DNA of 64,000 nt from Iris pallida (lineage: Eukaryota; Streptophyta; Magnoliopsida; Asparagales; Iridaceae). A program made the position numbers and the translations under genes. The stretch lies in the NCBI GenBank assembly GCA_029216955.1, contig JANAVB010033216.1:7055138-7119137 (forward strand). The letters are read 5' to 3'. A model generated the notes under the pieces. It had not been told where the DNA came from. It made no database searches and was given only the letters and a program-made list of their open reading frames with translations. Shown here piece after piece: positions 22,951-35,979 of the stretch. Position 1 is the stretch's first letter. Each line of letters begins with the position of its first letter.

Positions 22951-23561
22951 GAGCCAGTGCTCTTTCCACCTATGAAAAGGAAATGCTCGCTATTCTCCTA
23001 GTTGTTAAAAAATAGAAGCAGTACCTTTAGGGAACCACCTTTAGAATCAAGACCGACCACAAGGCTCTCACGTATATGCTTATACTCAATGGCCCAATTT
23101 AAATGGATACTGAAACTACACGACTTCAACTATCGAATGGTACAAAAAATGAACTGAGAATAAGGTGACAGATAGCTTATGAAGGAGGAGAGAAGTCCAA
23201 TTGAACGCAATTTCCTCAGTGACATCTAAATGACTCAACCGATTCAAGGCAGAGATGAAGGAATCAGAGTATTATCAAAGAAAGTTGGCAGAATGGGAGT
23301 CAGGGGAGCTCAACCCAAACAAATATGCTCTTAGGAAAGGGCTGCTTTTCTACAAGAACAAGGTACTCATCGACCCCCACTCTACCTTTGTTGAGTTAAT
23401 GCTCAAGAAGCATCACGACTTAGTATCGGAAGGCCACTCTGGCACTAGCAAGACCCTGCAACGACTTTAAAGTTCCAGCTACTGAAAGGGGATAAAAAAG
23501 TCAGTGAAGGAGTACATTCGTGGGTGTGAAGTCTGCCAGAGAAAAAAATCAGAAATGACGG
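22951..23561 (+). pseudogene. pol: Element A RNase H and integrase zinc-binding domain
   Basis: 22956-23200 encodes the RNase H block STYEKEMLAILLVV and KTDHKALTYM (the catalytic Asp of TDH is kept), with several stops. 23255-23561 encodes the integrase N-terminus: HHDLVSEGHSGTSKTLQRL gives the two His residues and, after a frame break at 23470, codons for GCEVCQRK give the two Cys of the HHCC zinc finger. It is then cut by solo LTR H at a GACGG target. The first part of RNase H is missing. Confidence 0.85.
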
Positions 23562-25617
23562 TATAATGCCCCAGTCCCAAAATACGTAGGACTATGAACG
23601 TAGACATGTCAGCTTTATACATACAAAGTACATGGGCCTCGTATGGATACATAAGCTGTAAAATACAGTAAACCACAACTAACTAATCTCATCCACAGAA
23701 ATGTAAAAGACATCATATAATAACTAGGATTTGTCTTGGTACAATATGTTGGGTGGAGACACATCTACTACCAACCAAATAAAAGGAAAGAAGTACATGA
23801 TATACAAAATAATTTGACGAAAGTATCAAGATAGATCCAAGACACGTCATCTTCGAATAAACAAAGAAGATCACGACCTCGGCTAGAATACCTGCAGAAG
23901 ATATGAACACACACCTGGAGAGATAACCAGGTCCTCAGAGGGACGTAACAAGATACATAATATCATGCCATATAAACTGAATAAATACTACTCAATAATA
24001 ATAAGTAAGATCGGATCATAACATGGTCCAATACTTCACCATTGGATTAGCATACCATCCCTCCAACCAAACAAGGACAGGAGATGGCACACTAACCCAC
24101 GGTGGAGTATCTTTCCAAGTCACGAATCCAATATGGTATCTGGACCCCAACAAGGTTCAATACCTTCTCATCGGAGCAGTGAGCCACACCTATAACCAAA
24201 CAAGGACAAGATGTGGCAAACTAGTCCATGACAAGTTATTGTTCCAAGCCACGATCAGATACAAGTACCCAAACTAAAAGTACTCATACCTAACGGATAA
24301 GGGTGCCTAACCAATCTAAGTGAATACAGTTTTAAGAACATCCTTCAACGCATGGGCCCTGGCTAAAATGGGATTGCATGGTCCCCCCTTGGGGCACCAG
24401 AGGCCCAATCAATACGAGCATAACGTTTCACAGAACGCCAGTGGCCGTCAGTAATCATGGGTAATCTCACCCGCATCTTCGGCGGAGCTCACGGGTTACA
24501 AAAGGTAAAGTGCATAGTAGCCCATACGCTAAGGTATTGTCCTCCCCGTCCAATGTCTACTATGTTGTATCCACAACACAAAACTTCTATAAACTGCTAA
24601 GTCAAACTAAGCATACAACCTCTATTAGCGGTTATTCTTATCGCACGGCTTATACGTACTGGTGGCCAGCCAGTCACGCATGTCCAAGTTCTACATGCGA
24701 CTCGCAACTCCGTGATAAAAATATGTCAAGGCTTATGAATGCAATACACAAAGGGTGGCCTTAACTCTAAGTTCAATGTATAAAAAAAAGTACATAGCAG
24801 GAAATAGAACTAAACAGTAAAATTTTTATCTACTTGTGCCATGTATCACAGTTTATTTTGCAGAAAATAAATAATAAATAAATGCATGAATATGAGCTAA
24901 AGTAAAATAATCAGCTAATAGCAAGGTATCTTGCCTGGTTTGACGCCCGCGATGGTGAAATGATCATGCTGGCACGAAATCTGCCTTCGATGTCACAACT
25001 ACGCAAGACGGCCTCCGTTGATGGTACAGACAGTTCTATGGGGTCCAGAACGGTTAGATTAGTTAGAGTCGACATAATGAAGTACAGAATTGGTGAGAAA
25101 ACGGGAATAATGGGTTTAGTCACGGGCGGGATAATAATCAATAGGATTGGATAGATAATTATATATATAGTTTTAGAAATTATTTTATAATACTGGAATA
25201 TAATTTATTAGTCAAAATATGCTTTCAATTAAATACTCAAAAATTGAAAGTCATTTTTAAGGCAAGAACTCTAAGTTTGTCAAAATTGGATATTTAGATA
25301 TAAAGCTATGTCTTTATTAGTAAGAATATGTTTTTAGGAAAAAGAAAAAAATTGGTTTAGGCAAAAATGAAATTTAGGTTTGTGAAATAATTTGTTAACA
25401 ACTATCTATATATTTTTATTTTACCAATATAAAACTAAAGAAAATATTTTTAGGCTAAAATTCATATTTTTGAAAATAGATTTAACCACCATACTACACA
25501 TATTGTTTTAAAATAATAATATTTCCAAAATAATAACTATTCTAATAATAATTACAAATCATAAGTTTAATAATCATAAACTACTTATACTAATAACAGT
25601 AAAAATAAACTATTAAC

Positions 25618-25656
25618 TAATAATAATAATAATAATAATATAATAATAATAATAGT
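25618..25656. repeat. (AAT)n microsatellite in LTR H
   Basis: Near-perfect ATA/AAT trinucleotide run of about 39 bp. Confidence 0.9.
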
Positions 25657-26846
25657 AATAATAATTGAAATGGTACATAATCTTCAATGCAACAAAAGAA
25701 AGAAAAGAAAAGAAAAAGAATAACAGTAACCTAAAAACAAAACAACACTAGCAAAACGACAAACAAAGGGGAACAAAAAGTTTGGCTCGGTACTGAGGAA
25801 GGAAAGGAAAGTAAGTGGAGAAAATGGAAATAACAAAGGAGAAAGGAAAGGAAATGAATGGAAAGGAGAGAGAGAGATCGGAGGAAGGGTCGGAAGAGAG
25901 AGGAGAACGAGAGAAGAGGGAGCTGGAGAAGGGGCTTACCACCGGTCGTGCCGAGGCTGGACACGTACGGAGCCTCGACTGGCAGAGATCCGGCGTGGAG
26001 TCGACGTTGCTGGTGGCACGGACCTGATGCACCACCGCAGAAGTCAGATAGAGATGCGTAAAGGGTTCACTGGAGAGCTGGATGCGATCATTCGTCGGTG
26101 AGGCGGCACTCGCCTGCGGGTCGAGGTAAGGGCGGTGGTGGTGTATTTAAATTTCGGGGATTATGGCGTTGAGAATTTGGGTTTTTGGTGGGATGCCGGT
26201 GGCGGCGATGGGGTGATGGCGCTTGGTCGTCGGCGAGTTGAGAAGAGGTGGTCGGTGATGCTGGTGGCGAGACATTGGTAGTATTGGGGTGTAGGTGGCT
26301 GTCGTGATGGAAGAAGTAGCAATGGTGGTGGCGGATGTGTTTAGCGAAGGTCGCTGGTGAGGGAAGTGGTGGAGGCGACGACCACGGCGAGGGTATGGTT
26401 GTCATGTAGGGTGGTGGTGGTGACGGTGGGACAGGGCGTGGTGATTGATGGTAGGAGTTTGGGTGGATAGGAGGACAGGAAACGGTGGTGTCGTAGGCGG
26501 CGTGGCGCTGTAGGCGGTAGACAAGGGCCGAGCCTAAGTTAGGTTTAGGGTTAGGGTTTAGTTGGTTGTGGTCGTCGTGTCCGGGGTATCAGACATGACA
26601 GGGGGATATTTGATTTGTGTCCAACGTGACATGGGGACGAAGTCGAGGTCCGGGATTGTCGGACACGGTAAAAATAATTGTATATGTAAAAATTGAATAA
26701 GATATTGGAAAGACACCCGGGGTCGGACCCGAGGTCGTCACGGCTGACACGGGAGAGATTTTGGACACAGACACGAGGCACTCACATTGTGGTGGAATTA
26801 ATTTGTGGGATAATTGGGTTGTGGAGAAAATAATGTGGAGGCTCAC

Positions 26847-26856
26847 CTATTTATAG
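26847..26856 (-). promoter_or_regulatory. TATA box of LTR H
   Basis: CTATAAATAG on the minus strand, about 670 bp from the U3 end. Identical to the box at 1735-1744. Confidence 0.5.
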
Positions 26857-27531
26857 GGTTGAGGTAATCCAAATTCGATAAGATATAGGAAATATTAAAC
26901 CTCTATTAGATAATCACCATATTTGTTTTAAAACAAAAATCAAATCCATTCTAAGTTTAAATTGCAGTGAATCTAATCTCTTTTATATAGATAATGTACA
27001 AATTATACTATCAATTAAATAGGATTTAATCAAAGTTTAAATTATCATAATAATTTTAAAATATCTTTTCTGAAAATAATATTAATAAATAATTCCAAAA
27101 TTTTAAAATAAATATTAATTATTTAAAAACCCTTTTTTGAATATTGGATAAAACAATTAGTGTTTTGAAAAGCCAAAGTGGACATGAAATAATTTTCATG
27201 TTTCTCGCACTCAAATAGTATCCATAAAATAATAGCTTTCTACGCTACTAGTTATAATTGTACGATAAAATGGAAATAAATAGTATTTTAGAAATCTCGG
27301 CATGCCACTTTAAATAATTGAAAATAACTTATCAAATGTTATTTTGGAAACTATCCTATATAAATAAACTTTATAATCAAAATGTTTTTCCAAAAATATG
27401 TACCTCGAACATATTCGTACTCGACGAGTAAATACGAAAAATGCAAATTTGCGCGCGACGTACAATACGCAATTAATATAAAAACCAAATTTATATAAAA
27501 ATGGTAGAAAAATTAGGGGTTTTACAGACGG

Positions 27532-28518
27532 CCCCTGCCGGGCTCCTACATCCACTTCCTATTCCAAATCAAATATGGGAAGACCTATCGATGGACTTTA
27601 TCGATGGCCTAGCTTCTAGTTAAAATTGGACTTCCATAATAGTGATCGTAGATCGATTAAGTAAGTACATCCATCTCTTTTCTCTGACCCATCCATTTAC
27701 TGCAAGCTCGATAGCCTAAATCTTCATGGATGGGGTCTGCAAGTTACACGGGTTGCCAAAATCCATCATGTCCGAGCGAGACCCCCTCTTCACTAGCCTC
27801 TTTTGGAAGGAGTTCTTTAAGTTGCAGGGGACAGAGCTCCACTATAGCATATCCTATCATCTATAATCGAACGGACAAATAGAGGCCACAACAAGGTCAT
27901 AGAAGGATATCTCCGGTGTTTCTATAGTCATAAATCAAAGCAGTGGAGCAAGTACCTGGGATGGACGGAGTACTGGTTTAATACGAACTGGCAATCCTTT
28001 ATAAAGATGACTCCCTATGAGGTGGTATACGGTAGGGCTCTTCCCAACTTACTTACCTACATCCCTAATATTCCCAAAGACTTGGAGGTCACAGAGATGA
28101 TTGCCAACCGAGACAACGCACTACAATACCTAAAGGATAATATGCTATTAGCCCAGGAGAGGATGAAAAAGTTTACGGACACCCATCGCACTGACAGAGA
28201 ATTCGATGTGGACGATTGGGTACTTTTGAAGGTCCAGCTGTACCGACAGATAATAATGGCTCACCGAAGACCTCATAAGCTCTATCCCAGGTATTATGGA
28301 CCCTATCAAGTCATCGCTAGGGTGGGGAAGGTCACCTACAAACTAGTTCTTCCTGCAGAAGCACAAGTTCACTCGGTCTTTCACGTCTCCCAACTGAAGA
28401 AACACATCAGTTCCAGGACCAACATATAGCCTGGTGTACCCTCCCTAGTCGAAGAAGTCATAATAGAGCCTCACCAGGTCTTAGAGAGGAGACTGGTTCA
28501 GCATGGAGGCAAGGCAGC
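27532..28518 (+). pseudogene. pol: Element A integrase core and C-terminus
   Basis: The DDE integrase core starts at [16 protein letters not shown] (first Asp), continues through SERDPLFTSLFWKEF (second Asp) and SNGQIEATT (Glu), so all three catalytic positions can be seen, though stops occur near 27620, 27716 and 27860. An open stretch of 140 codons (28007-28429) covers MTPYEVVYGR, the GPY/F domain KLYPRYYGPYQVIARVG and SVFHVSQLKKH. A stop is followed by the start of the chromodomain (QVLERRLVQHGGKAA). It is then interrupted by element D at a GCAGC target; the last chromodomain part is at 38276. Confidence 0.9.
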
Positions 28519-31500
28519 TGTAATGCTTCGCTCCGTATGAGGCATTTGGATTGGCTTGTTGGATGCGATCAAAATGTTGGACCGTGACTTGTTCTGGGAA
28601 TCAAGAGAATTGAGACTGATGCATCTCTTAGCTGGCTAGACGGAATGAGTATTAGAATATGGCTCGCTGGTGGAGCTACGTCTAGTGGAAATACGTGTAT
28701 ATTTTAGTTGCTGGATAATAGAGATGCTTATGTTGCCTAATATTGAAATGAACAACACATGAACATTGAACTGCTGAATGAATTACACTTGAACTGCTAA
28801 TGTGACTTGATGCCTGAGAATGAATCGATAATGTCTCTTATGCTTAACGTTGCCAGAACAAGTAGAACACTTAAATGAGATGTCTTGTGAATGATATAAT
28901 ACGAAACGAACTGGCTATGCTATCGACCCAATGAACTGAATGAAACACTTTAATCATGTACACTTTGAGTAACTATTGCCAAGATATGAAATGCTGCATA
29001 TTTTCTTATAAGCGATGAAATGATAATATTGTCCCTATGAAATGAATGAAATGCTACATGTCCCTTGAGAACTGAAGGATATGATAATGCTTCAATGTAT
29101 TTAAGTTGATGCAATACGAAAGGAAGGAATTGATGCAATAAAAAATGATGAGACTTGGGATCGCTGAAATCACCAAATGAAATGATGGTAATGTTGAGAA
29201 TAAATAAGTCATTGAACATGACTTGAATGAGATGAATGATGATGCATTGTTGTCTTCACTTATTTTAATATTTTATTATGCGATTTTATGCACGATTGTC
29301 ACGACCTGATCCCAAATTGTTGAGTCAAAATCGAATCATGCTCAGCCTGCACCGTTGTAAGACGGCGACAGTAAGCTGTTTCTATTTGCATGTACTCTCA
29401 ACAACAATTATACATTTGTCACAACACTAATTTATGAACTTTTAAAACTTTAATTGTTCGACAAAGAGAAATACATCTGAAAATAAAACACTGAAAGGAA
29501 AAGTCTTCAACTCCAACACAAAGAAACTAGAAATGAAGATAACATCTATCTAGACGGCCGGCTCATTGGCCTCAGGATCTGTGTCCTTCAAGTGGGACTC
29601 TGGAAGCACTGCAGGATACAGCACAGGATCATAATAGCTATTGAACAATAACTCAACATCATCAATGTTACCTGGGGGGATCCAGTCAAGAAAGGAGCAA
29701 AGTACGAGTATATATCTAACATTTTAAATAATAATGGAAATATACAATTTTAAACAGTTTGAAATACTTCAACAATATTTTTCAGCAATTTTTAGCAATT
29801 CAATATTTGAAACAATATGATTTGAATAGGCAACATCTATGACCGGCTTGGGTTGTACAATAGCATCCTAGCGATGCGATACGGCTTATCCCCGTGTGTA
29901 AGAGGGGTAAACTCGCACAATAATGCAATATGAGGATATTGGTCATAAACGCTACACTACTCCTCCAATATCCCTACAATCAATAACAATCAATATTTGA
30001 ACTCTAGGAGAGAGTTCCGTGTAGCAATGTGGTTTAAGCATGCAAGGTAACAATTACTAATTAAAATATCAGATAGCATAACCGTACTTGCCTTTGTTTG
30101 TATGACTGGATCGGGATGTTGATACCGGGGAGGAAATCAAGTATGTCCTCGAAACCCTACAGTTTGAGAACTCTGACTTAGAACCAAAAAAAAAGCCATC
30201 TCTAGGTGTGCTAGTTACAATCTCTAGAAGTAGATCCTAGTCCAGTTTTTAAGTTATTTAATTAATCTAACGAGCAATACTCTAACGTCGCAACTACAAA
30301 CGTCAATTTACAAAACAGAGTCAATTTACTGTTTTATTGGGAAAGATAGCATTTTCAGGTTATTTATCAAAACTTGGTATTTCATAATATATATAAAACT
30401 AAGGTTCTCCTTTAAGTGAGAAAACATGGAGTTTGCTTAATTTAACCAAAACTTGTAATTCTATCCTTTTAATTAGTGTGAAAAGATCTTATTAATTTTT
30501 CATATAAAAATAATTAGTAACAATTTTAATTATGTGCCTAACTACGCAATCAACAATCTCATAAAAAAATAGAAAATCTACACTACACAAATACATGGCC
30601 ACAGAAAATAAAATAAAAGCTGGGTTTATGCCCTTACAACAGATTAATTAAAATTAAATAAAAGTAAGTTGAGGCAAGCTTTGAGGGCCGTGAAGCGGTC
30701 CAATCAGAAGGCCGAGGCCATGCACCCAAAATACTAAAAGCCAGTAACAAGTTCTTATAATAAAATATAAATTTAAATATAAAAATATGGGTACGTCTCA
30801 GACTTGGTCATGCAATCTCACGTTGTTGGCTTACGCCTCAACGTATAGGAAGTCCTGTAGCGTTTGCGTTTTGCCGAGGCTCATCCGACCGATACGGTCG
30901 TCGCCTAACAGGGAATACAAAACTCACAAAATCCGTATTTAAAACCAAACAAAACCAATTTTGTAAACCATTTTCAAGGACCGGATTTGAAAATAGATTT
31001 TAATTTACCAATTACTAAACTTAATTAAATAATAATATTTTGAAATATTTTACTGAAAACTTTGTCAGCACCTCCTTTGTAACTAGGATAACCTAGCCAC
31101 ACAGGCGGTACAGAACCCATAATTCAACAAATACCAGAAATAATCCACCACACCACACAAATATACCAATTCAACTAAGATCCAAAAGCCACAACAGTTA
31201 ACAAAATCCAACAAAAAGGAAAATAGTCACAGGAATATGAACTAGCTAAACTAAAGAAAGTGCACCCACAGCACCTAAGGGAAAACCAAAAACCCAAACA
31301 CACAGCATAATAAAGAAAAGCTAACCCAAAAATACGCACAGTATAAAAGAGACTATGCCGCGACGTAACCAACAAACTGCGTATTCCCTAACGCAACAAT
31401 ATCAAATACCGATCCCCGAAATGGGGTCGGGACCGCATCATCATCGACACGTAAATGCGATGCCCCAACGGGAGGGACACGGAATTATACCTCAGTGCTC

Positions 31501-33639
31501 TGCTAGAGCTCTTAAATGCAGAAAATAGGGGAAAATCCATGCAGACTCGGATCAGACTCCGAACAGCACTGGAAAGCACAGAAAGCACAATGAACGTTAG
31601 ACAGCGTCTCGACGAGGTCGGGTCGGGAAGCGACAAACGGAACGGCGCCAGGGAGCCGCGGAACAGAGGGGGTCGGGCACAGGAACAGCGGGTCGCACGG
31701 GCGGCCGGGCTCGCTGGCGGGGGAACGAACGGGAGGCGCGCTGAACGGCGGCGCTCGGCTCGCGGAGGGGGCACTGAACGGTCGGGGCGACCGCGGGCAC
31801 GGGTCGGGTGGCCGACGGCACGGCTAGGGCACGGAGCACTGGTGATGGTGATGGAGATTGTGATGGAGGGGGTTGAGAAAGGGGTTTAAATAGAGAGCTG
31901 TTCGGGGGTTATGGAAGAGGAGGGGTCGACGGTTCCGGGAGGTCAGGGGATACGGCGGCGGCCGTGAACGGAAGAGGGAAGGGGAGGGGTTTCCGAGCGG
32001 TCAAGGTACGGGTGAGAGAGAGAGAGAGAGTAAAAGAGTTTTAAATAAATTACCTTATATATATATAAAAAACCTTTATATATATAAAAAAACAAATTTC
32101 AATTATTAATTTCTAAAACTAATTTTGATATAATTATAATTGCCAATAAACTTAACTTAATAATTATATTTTAGGAAAATAATTTTTAGGTTTTACAACG
32201 ATCGAGTCGGACACGCATTCGCATGGTCATAGGACAACTTGTATACAAGGGATGGGGATATGTTTTCTCAGATGGTACCCCGGGACGTTAGGGCGACCGA
32301 TCCAGCCTAAGAGGAAATATTGGCATGCTAGTAGGAGCACGGGTCTTGCGAGGCATCATGGAGGCTAGCTATCTACCTTGATGTCATGCATTATCGAATA
32401 TGGCGACGTCCGTATGGTTTAACAATACCAGTAGCCATGTAGTCAGGATGCATGTTAATAAATGTTTTGTGCAGGCAGAGTAAGTATATCTGCTAACCTG
32501 TATTTGATACAGGTACGAGGAGTTGGCTATCGGTAAGAAATCACTTAAATGTGATATATTCAATACATATGATGGTTTATCTTGCCTGCTTAACATGCTA
32601 AACAAAATGATGATGTGATGTTGCCTTTCAATATGAGAACCTGCCTAATCTGTGAAATTCAGTATGCTACAATGTTGCCTTGCTACAAATACTGCTTGAA
32701 CATAACATACATGCTAAATGATGTTTTCTATGAGAATTTCCATAACATGTTTAAGATGTTAATGCTAACGATGCATCAATGATGCCTTTTCATGATAACC
32801 CCAAGTTTGCTATAATGATGCCTCTACATGAATACTGTTAAGAACAAGTTTACATACCTCAATATTTACGCTCATGAACTGTAAACTGATGCTAGGCCCC
32901 AACTAGAAAGATCACTCTAATAAATGCTTGCTAAAATTGACCACTTAGTGTCGGTTTAGGCGAGTGAGCTGGATTCTGCTCGCCAGTACATAGATGATGT
33001 ACTGACCCACGTTATGGGTACTCTTTTTAGGTGTTCGTGCTTGGAAAGTTCTGTACATGAAGATTGGCTTGATCTGTCCCGCGGCATCGAAGATTTGTTG
33101 GGCATGCAGAAGCTCTCCTTGCAAAAGATGATGTCTTATGTTTATAAAGGGCATAGTGTATGGAATATTATAATCAGTTGTACCAGTGAGTTGTAAGCCA
33201 AGTCGGTATATCGAGTTGTAATTTAATGTATCAAAATATCAAATGTAAGCTTTATGGCATTTTGTTCAGTTGGTTATCAGTGTAAAGAGAGATGTGTTGT
33301 AAACTTTGCATTCTATTGCAAGTCTTATACTCTATTTTCAATTATCAATAAAGACAGCTTATTTCTACACATCTCTGTGCGACTTTAAGTTTATGCTTAT
33401 TTCTACTGCTATAATTCAAATAATGTGTTTTATTCAATGAGTAAGAACGTCCTCATTATCTTCAATTTGTCTGCTTCTGCCGCTGTGATATGTTTTTATG
33501 TAGAGATTTTCAATTATATACCGTCTTTGTCTTGTACAAGTGCAATACTAGACTTGTACGACATCACGCCCAAGCAAGGACGATCGATTCTAAGAGTTAA
33601 ATACGAAGACGAATGACTCTACAGAATTAGGGCATGACA
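28519..33639 (+). repeat. 5' LTR of element D (interrupted)
   Basis: Two blocks, 28519-29296 and 32203-33639, collinear with 35980-38270. The gap is solo LTR G. The copies look well over 90 percent identical. A deletion in the left copy near 28694 removes about 120 bp present at 36150-36280. Confidence 0.88.
29297..32197 (-). mobile_element. Solo LTR G (Tekay-like), TSD ACGAT
   Basis: 2,901 bp, starting TGTCACGACCTGATCCC and ending TTTAGGTTTTACA on plus, between exact TSDs ACGAT (29292-29296, 32198-32202). The minus strand starts TGTAAAACCTAAA, like solo LTR H (TGTAAAACCCC), so minus orientation is chosen. It contains a GC-rich segment (31400-32000) and a GA run (32012-32030). The 144- and 128-codon frames in the GC-rich part are opposite-strand by-products of composition. 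No gene supported. Confidence 0.88.
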
Positions 33640-33642
33640 AAT

Positions 33643-33654
33643 TGGTATCAGAGC
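33643..33654 (+). other. Primer binding site of D (initiator Met tRNA)
   Basis: Exact TGGTATCAGAGC, three bases after the LTR end. Confidence 0.92.
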
Positions 33655-35943
33655 ATGGATTTACGTCCTTGGTCTCTTATTTGATTCATTTCAAATCAAA
33701 GTTGCATCGGCGATTAACCAAAGTTGCTTCCGCAATCACTCAACGTTACTTCCGCGATTAAATCAAATATTGCTTCCGCGATTATGCTGTTGTTTTTTCT
33801 GCAATCCTTCAAGTTGTTCATGTCTGGAAGCTTGTTGACCCTCTTGGCTGGTCACTGGATGTTCCATACAATGTCTAAATATATTGTGATGCCCATAAAT
33901 GAATGATTATTGTTGGTTTGGACACTAATAACCCAACAATGACTCGATGCCATAGCATGCTATGCTGTGAATGATATTCGAAATGTAGGAATAGAGAAAG
34001 TTGCTATATGTGTTGGAACATGCTTGAGAGTGCATGTGATGTTGGGGAAGAATAGTGAATGAAACAATTGATGGATGAGTTCAACAGAATTGATGAGTTG
34101 ACTCATGTGTGTTGGCTAGTGCTTTTGAGACCCTAAGATGTTGGCTTTGTGTTGTGATCAGTTTAGATCACGAATGTTCAGAATAGACTTGAGTTTGTAT
34201 GGTTTAAGGATGGCTTCATTTCTGAGTGGTATATGCCTCTAGCACTTCAGAATGAGATGTATCATGACCCTTTCCATAAGATAGCAACGATACTATCTGT
34301 GAGTATTGGGTAGTGCCGAGACTTAGCTGGGAGTCATGTCATATTACTAGATGACTTGAGTGTCCCTTGACGGTGACGTTAGTCTGGGTAGAGAGAATGT
34401 TGAAAAGTGAATGAGTGCTTTGGTTGGGAATTGCTCAGTTTGACAATGTCCCAGACTAGTCGGATGATAGTTATGTTGTGGATAATAGATTTGGCAATGA
34501 GTACGATATGACTTAGAATGTTGAACGATAGTTACGATTAGTTGGATGGGAATTATGTGTAGCTACTACAAGTTGGTTGCTAAATTAAAAGTTTTGGAAA
34601 TATTGTCAGTGACTCGAATAAATATTGAAAATATGTGCTATGACCTTGGATAGATAGACTTGACCCTAGCAACCATGGGCTGCATAACTAATTGTCGACA
34701 TAGTCGGCAATGGCGATTAGTTATCCAAATTGAGTGGATACCCATAGGTTTGGGTAGAGTTGCTGGGAACTGTCGGTTACTTGTTGGCCTAAGAATAAGA
34801 AATTTGTATGATCCCTAGTAGCCGTCCACTCTAGAGGAGTCATCTGAATGATTAGGTTTAGCTGTGGGTATAACTAGCCTTAGAGACTTGACCGAATAAT
34901 AAGGTGACCGTTGGTGACCCGTAGGATAACCTTTTAGTATTAAACAAAAGATGGTGATGAGTATGACCTAAGAAAGTATATGTTGTAAGTATATGCTACA
35001 ACGTTAGCCTTAGAGATGTTTGACCCTTGTGAAGAAATATGTCGGCCTTAGCAGGAACTGGAATCGTGGGATGAGATTTGAGTTGTACATATCGAGTAGT
35101 GAATTATTCCATGAGATGGAATTGACTGACAGGAATGTTGGATCAGTATTTAAAGTCGGATAGATGGGTTAACCTTGATTGTCGCATAGAATTGTACCCT
35201 TGGCTCGGGTAATCGATAGTGGGTGACTTCGGATTGTATCTTTTAGAAAAGATGGATTGCCTCTGTAAAAAATATTGTTAGATTCGAAAAGGAATAGGAT
35301 TGCATGTTATGAACTCTTAGTACAGTTGGCTCTAAGTTAGACCCTTGGCCCGAATATTAGAAATATCGTGCTTGGATAAGGAATTTACTCTAGTTGTCCC
35401 TGATGTTAAGTTTTGTGGCTTGAAGGATAGAGATTGTGGTGAGCGAACGAAACAATAAGTCAATTGAAAGGATGCTAAGTCAGATTTGGGAAAGAGAGTT
35501 ACACATGTGGCTTATCGAATCGTACTATCGCGGGCGTTGGCTGAAATACATATATTTTGGGGACGCCTAAAGTATGTGTATGGATCCAACTGAAGTGATA
35601 GGCTGCGACCGAGATGACACTATTGGGAGAGCTTATTGAATCGTACTAACACGGACTTTGGCTGAATGCATACGTTTTGGGGATGCCTAAGATATGTGTA
35701 TGAATCCAAACAAAGTGGTAGGCTATGACAAAGATAAATCTGCATAAAAAAACATTGGTGAATCAATGAGAAGTTGTAAGTATTTTAGAAAAGAGAAAGA
35801 CGGATTGAATTATCGATGGATTAAGTGGTAGAGTTGGATAACAATCTCGAGATTTTCTAGAGTATCGAATCGAAATATTGAATAGAAGCTGATCGAGTAA
35901 CTTGTTGTGACTAAGTGAAATTAGTAGAATGAGTTGCCCTTAA
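33655..35943 (+). other. Element D internal region, no coding sequence
   Basis: 2.3 kb with no ORF resembling gag or pol in any frame. It contains a direct duplication at 35512-35752 (period about 121 bp, starting 'cttat.gaatcgtacta'). Confidence 0.75.
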
Positions 35944-35979
35944 GTTTCAAGGACGAAACTTTTTCTGAGTGGTATATTA
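35944..35979 (+). other. Element D polypurine tract region
   Basis: TTTCAAGGACGAAACTTT followed by a purine-rich stretch and the LTR. This is the Tekay-type end-of-pol motif, retained although pol is gone. Confidence 0.7.

Larger units (their letters stand above)
23562..27526 (-). mobile_element. Solo LTR H (Tekay-like), TSD GACGG
   Basis: 3,965 bp between exact 5-bp TSDs GACGG (23557-23561 and 27527-27531), splitting element A integrase. On plus it begins TATAATGCCCCAGTCCC, one change from the TG start of the F family LTR (TGTAATGCCCCAGTCCC), and ends GGGGTTTTACA. A block near 23925 ('accaggtcctcagagg') is shared with F. No internal region or second LTR, hence a solo LTR from unequal recombination. 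It contains an (AAT)n run (25620-25655), a GC-rich part (25900-26560) and a minus-strand TATA box. ORFs within are not coding. Confidence 0.9.

Noticed and set aside
25815..26061. Glu/Arg-rich ORFs in LTR H as a protein gene
   Set aside because: Purine-rich low-complexity sequence inside a solo LTR; both strands are open.
31388..31889. GC-rich ORFs (128 and 144 codons) as a host gene
   Set aside because: They lie inside solo LTR G with exact TSDs, overlap on opposite strands and show low-complexity Arg/Gly/Ala composition.
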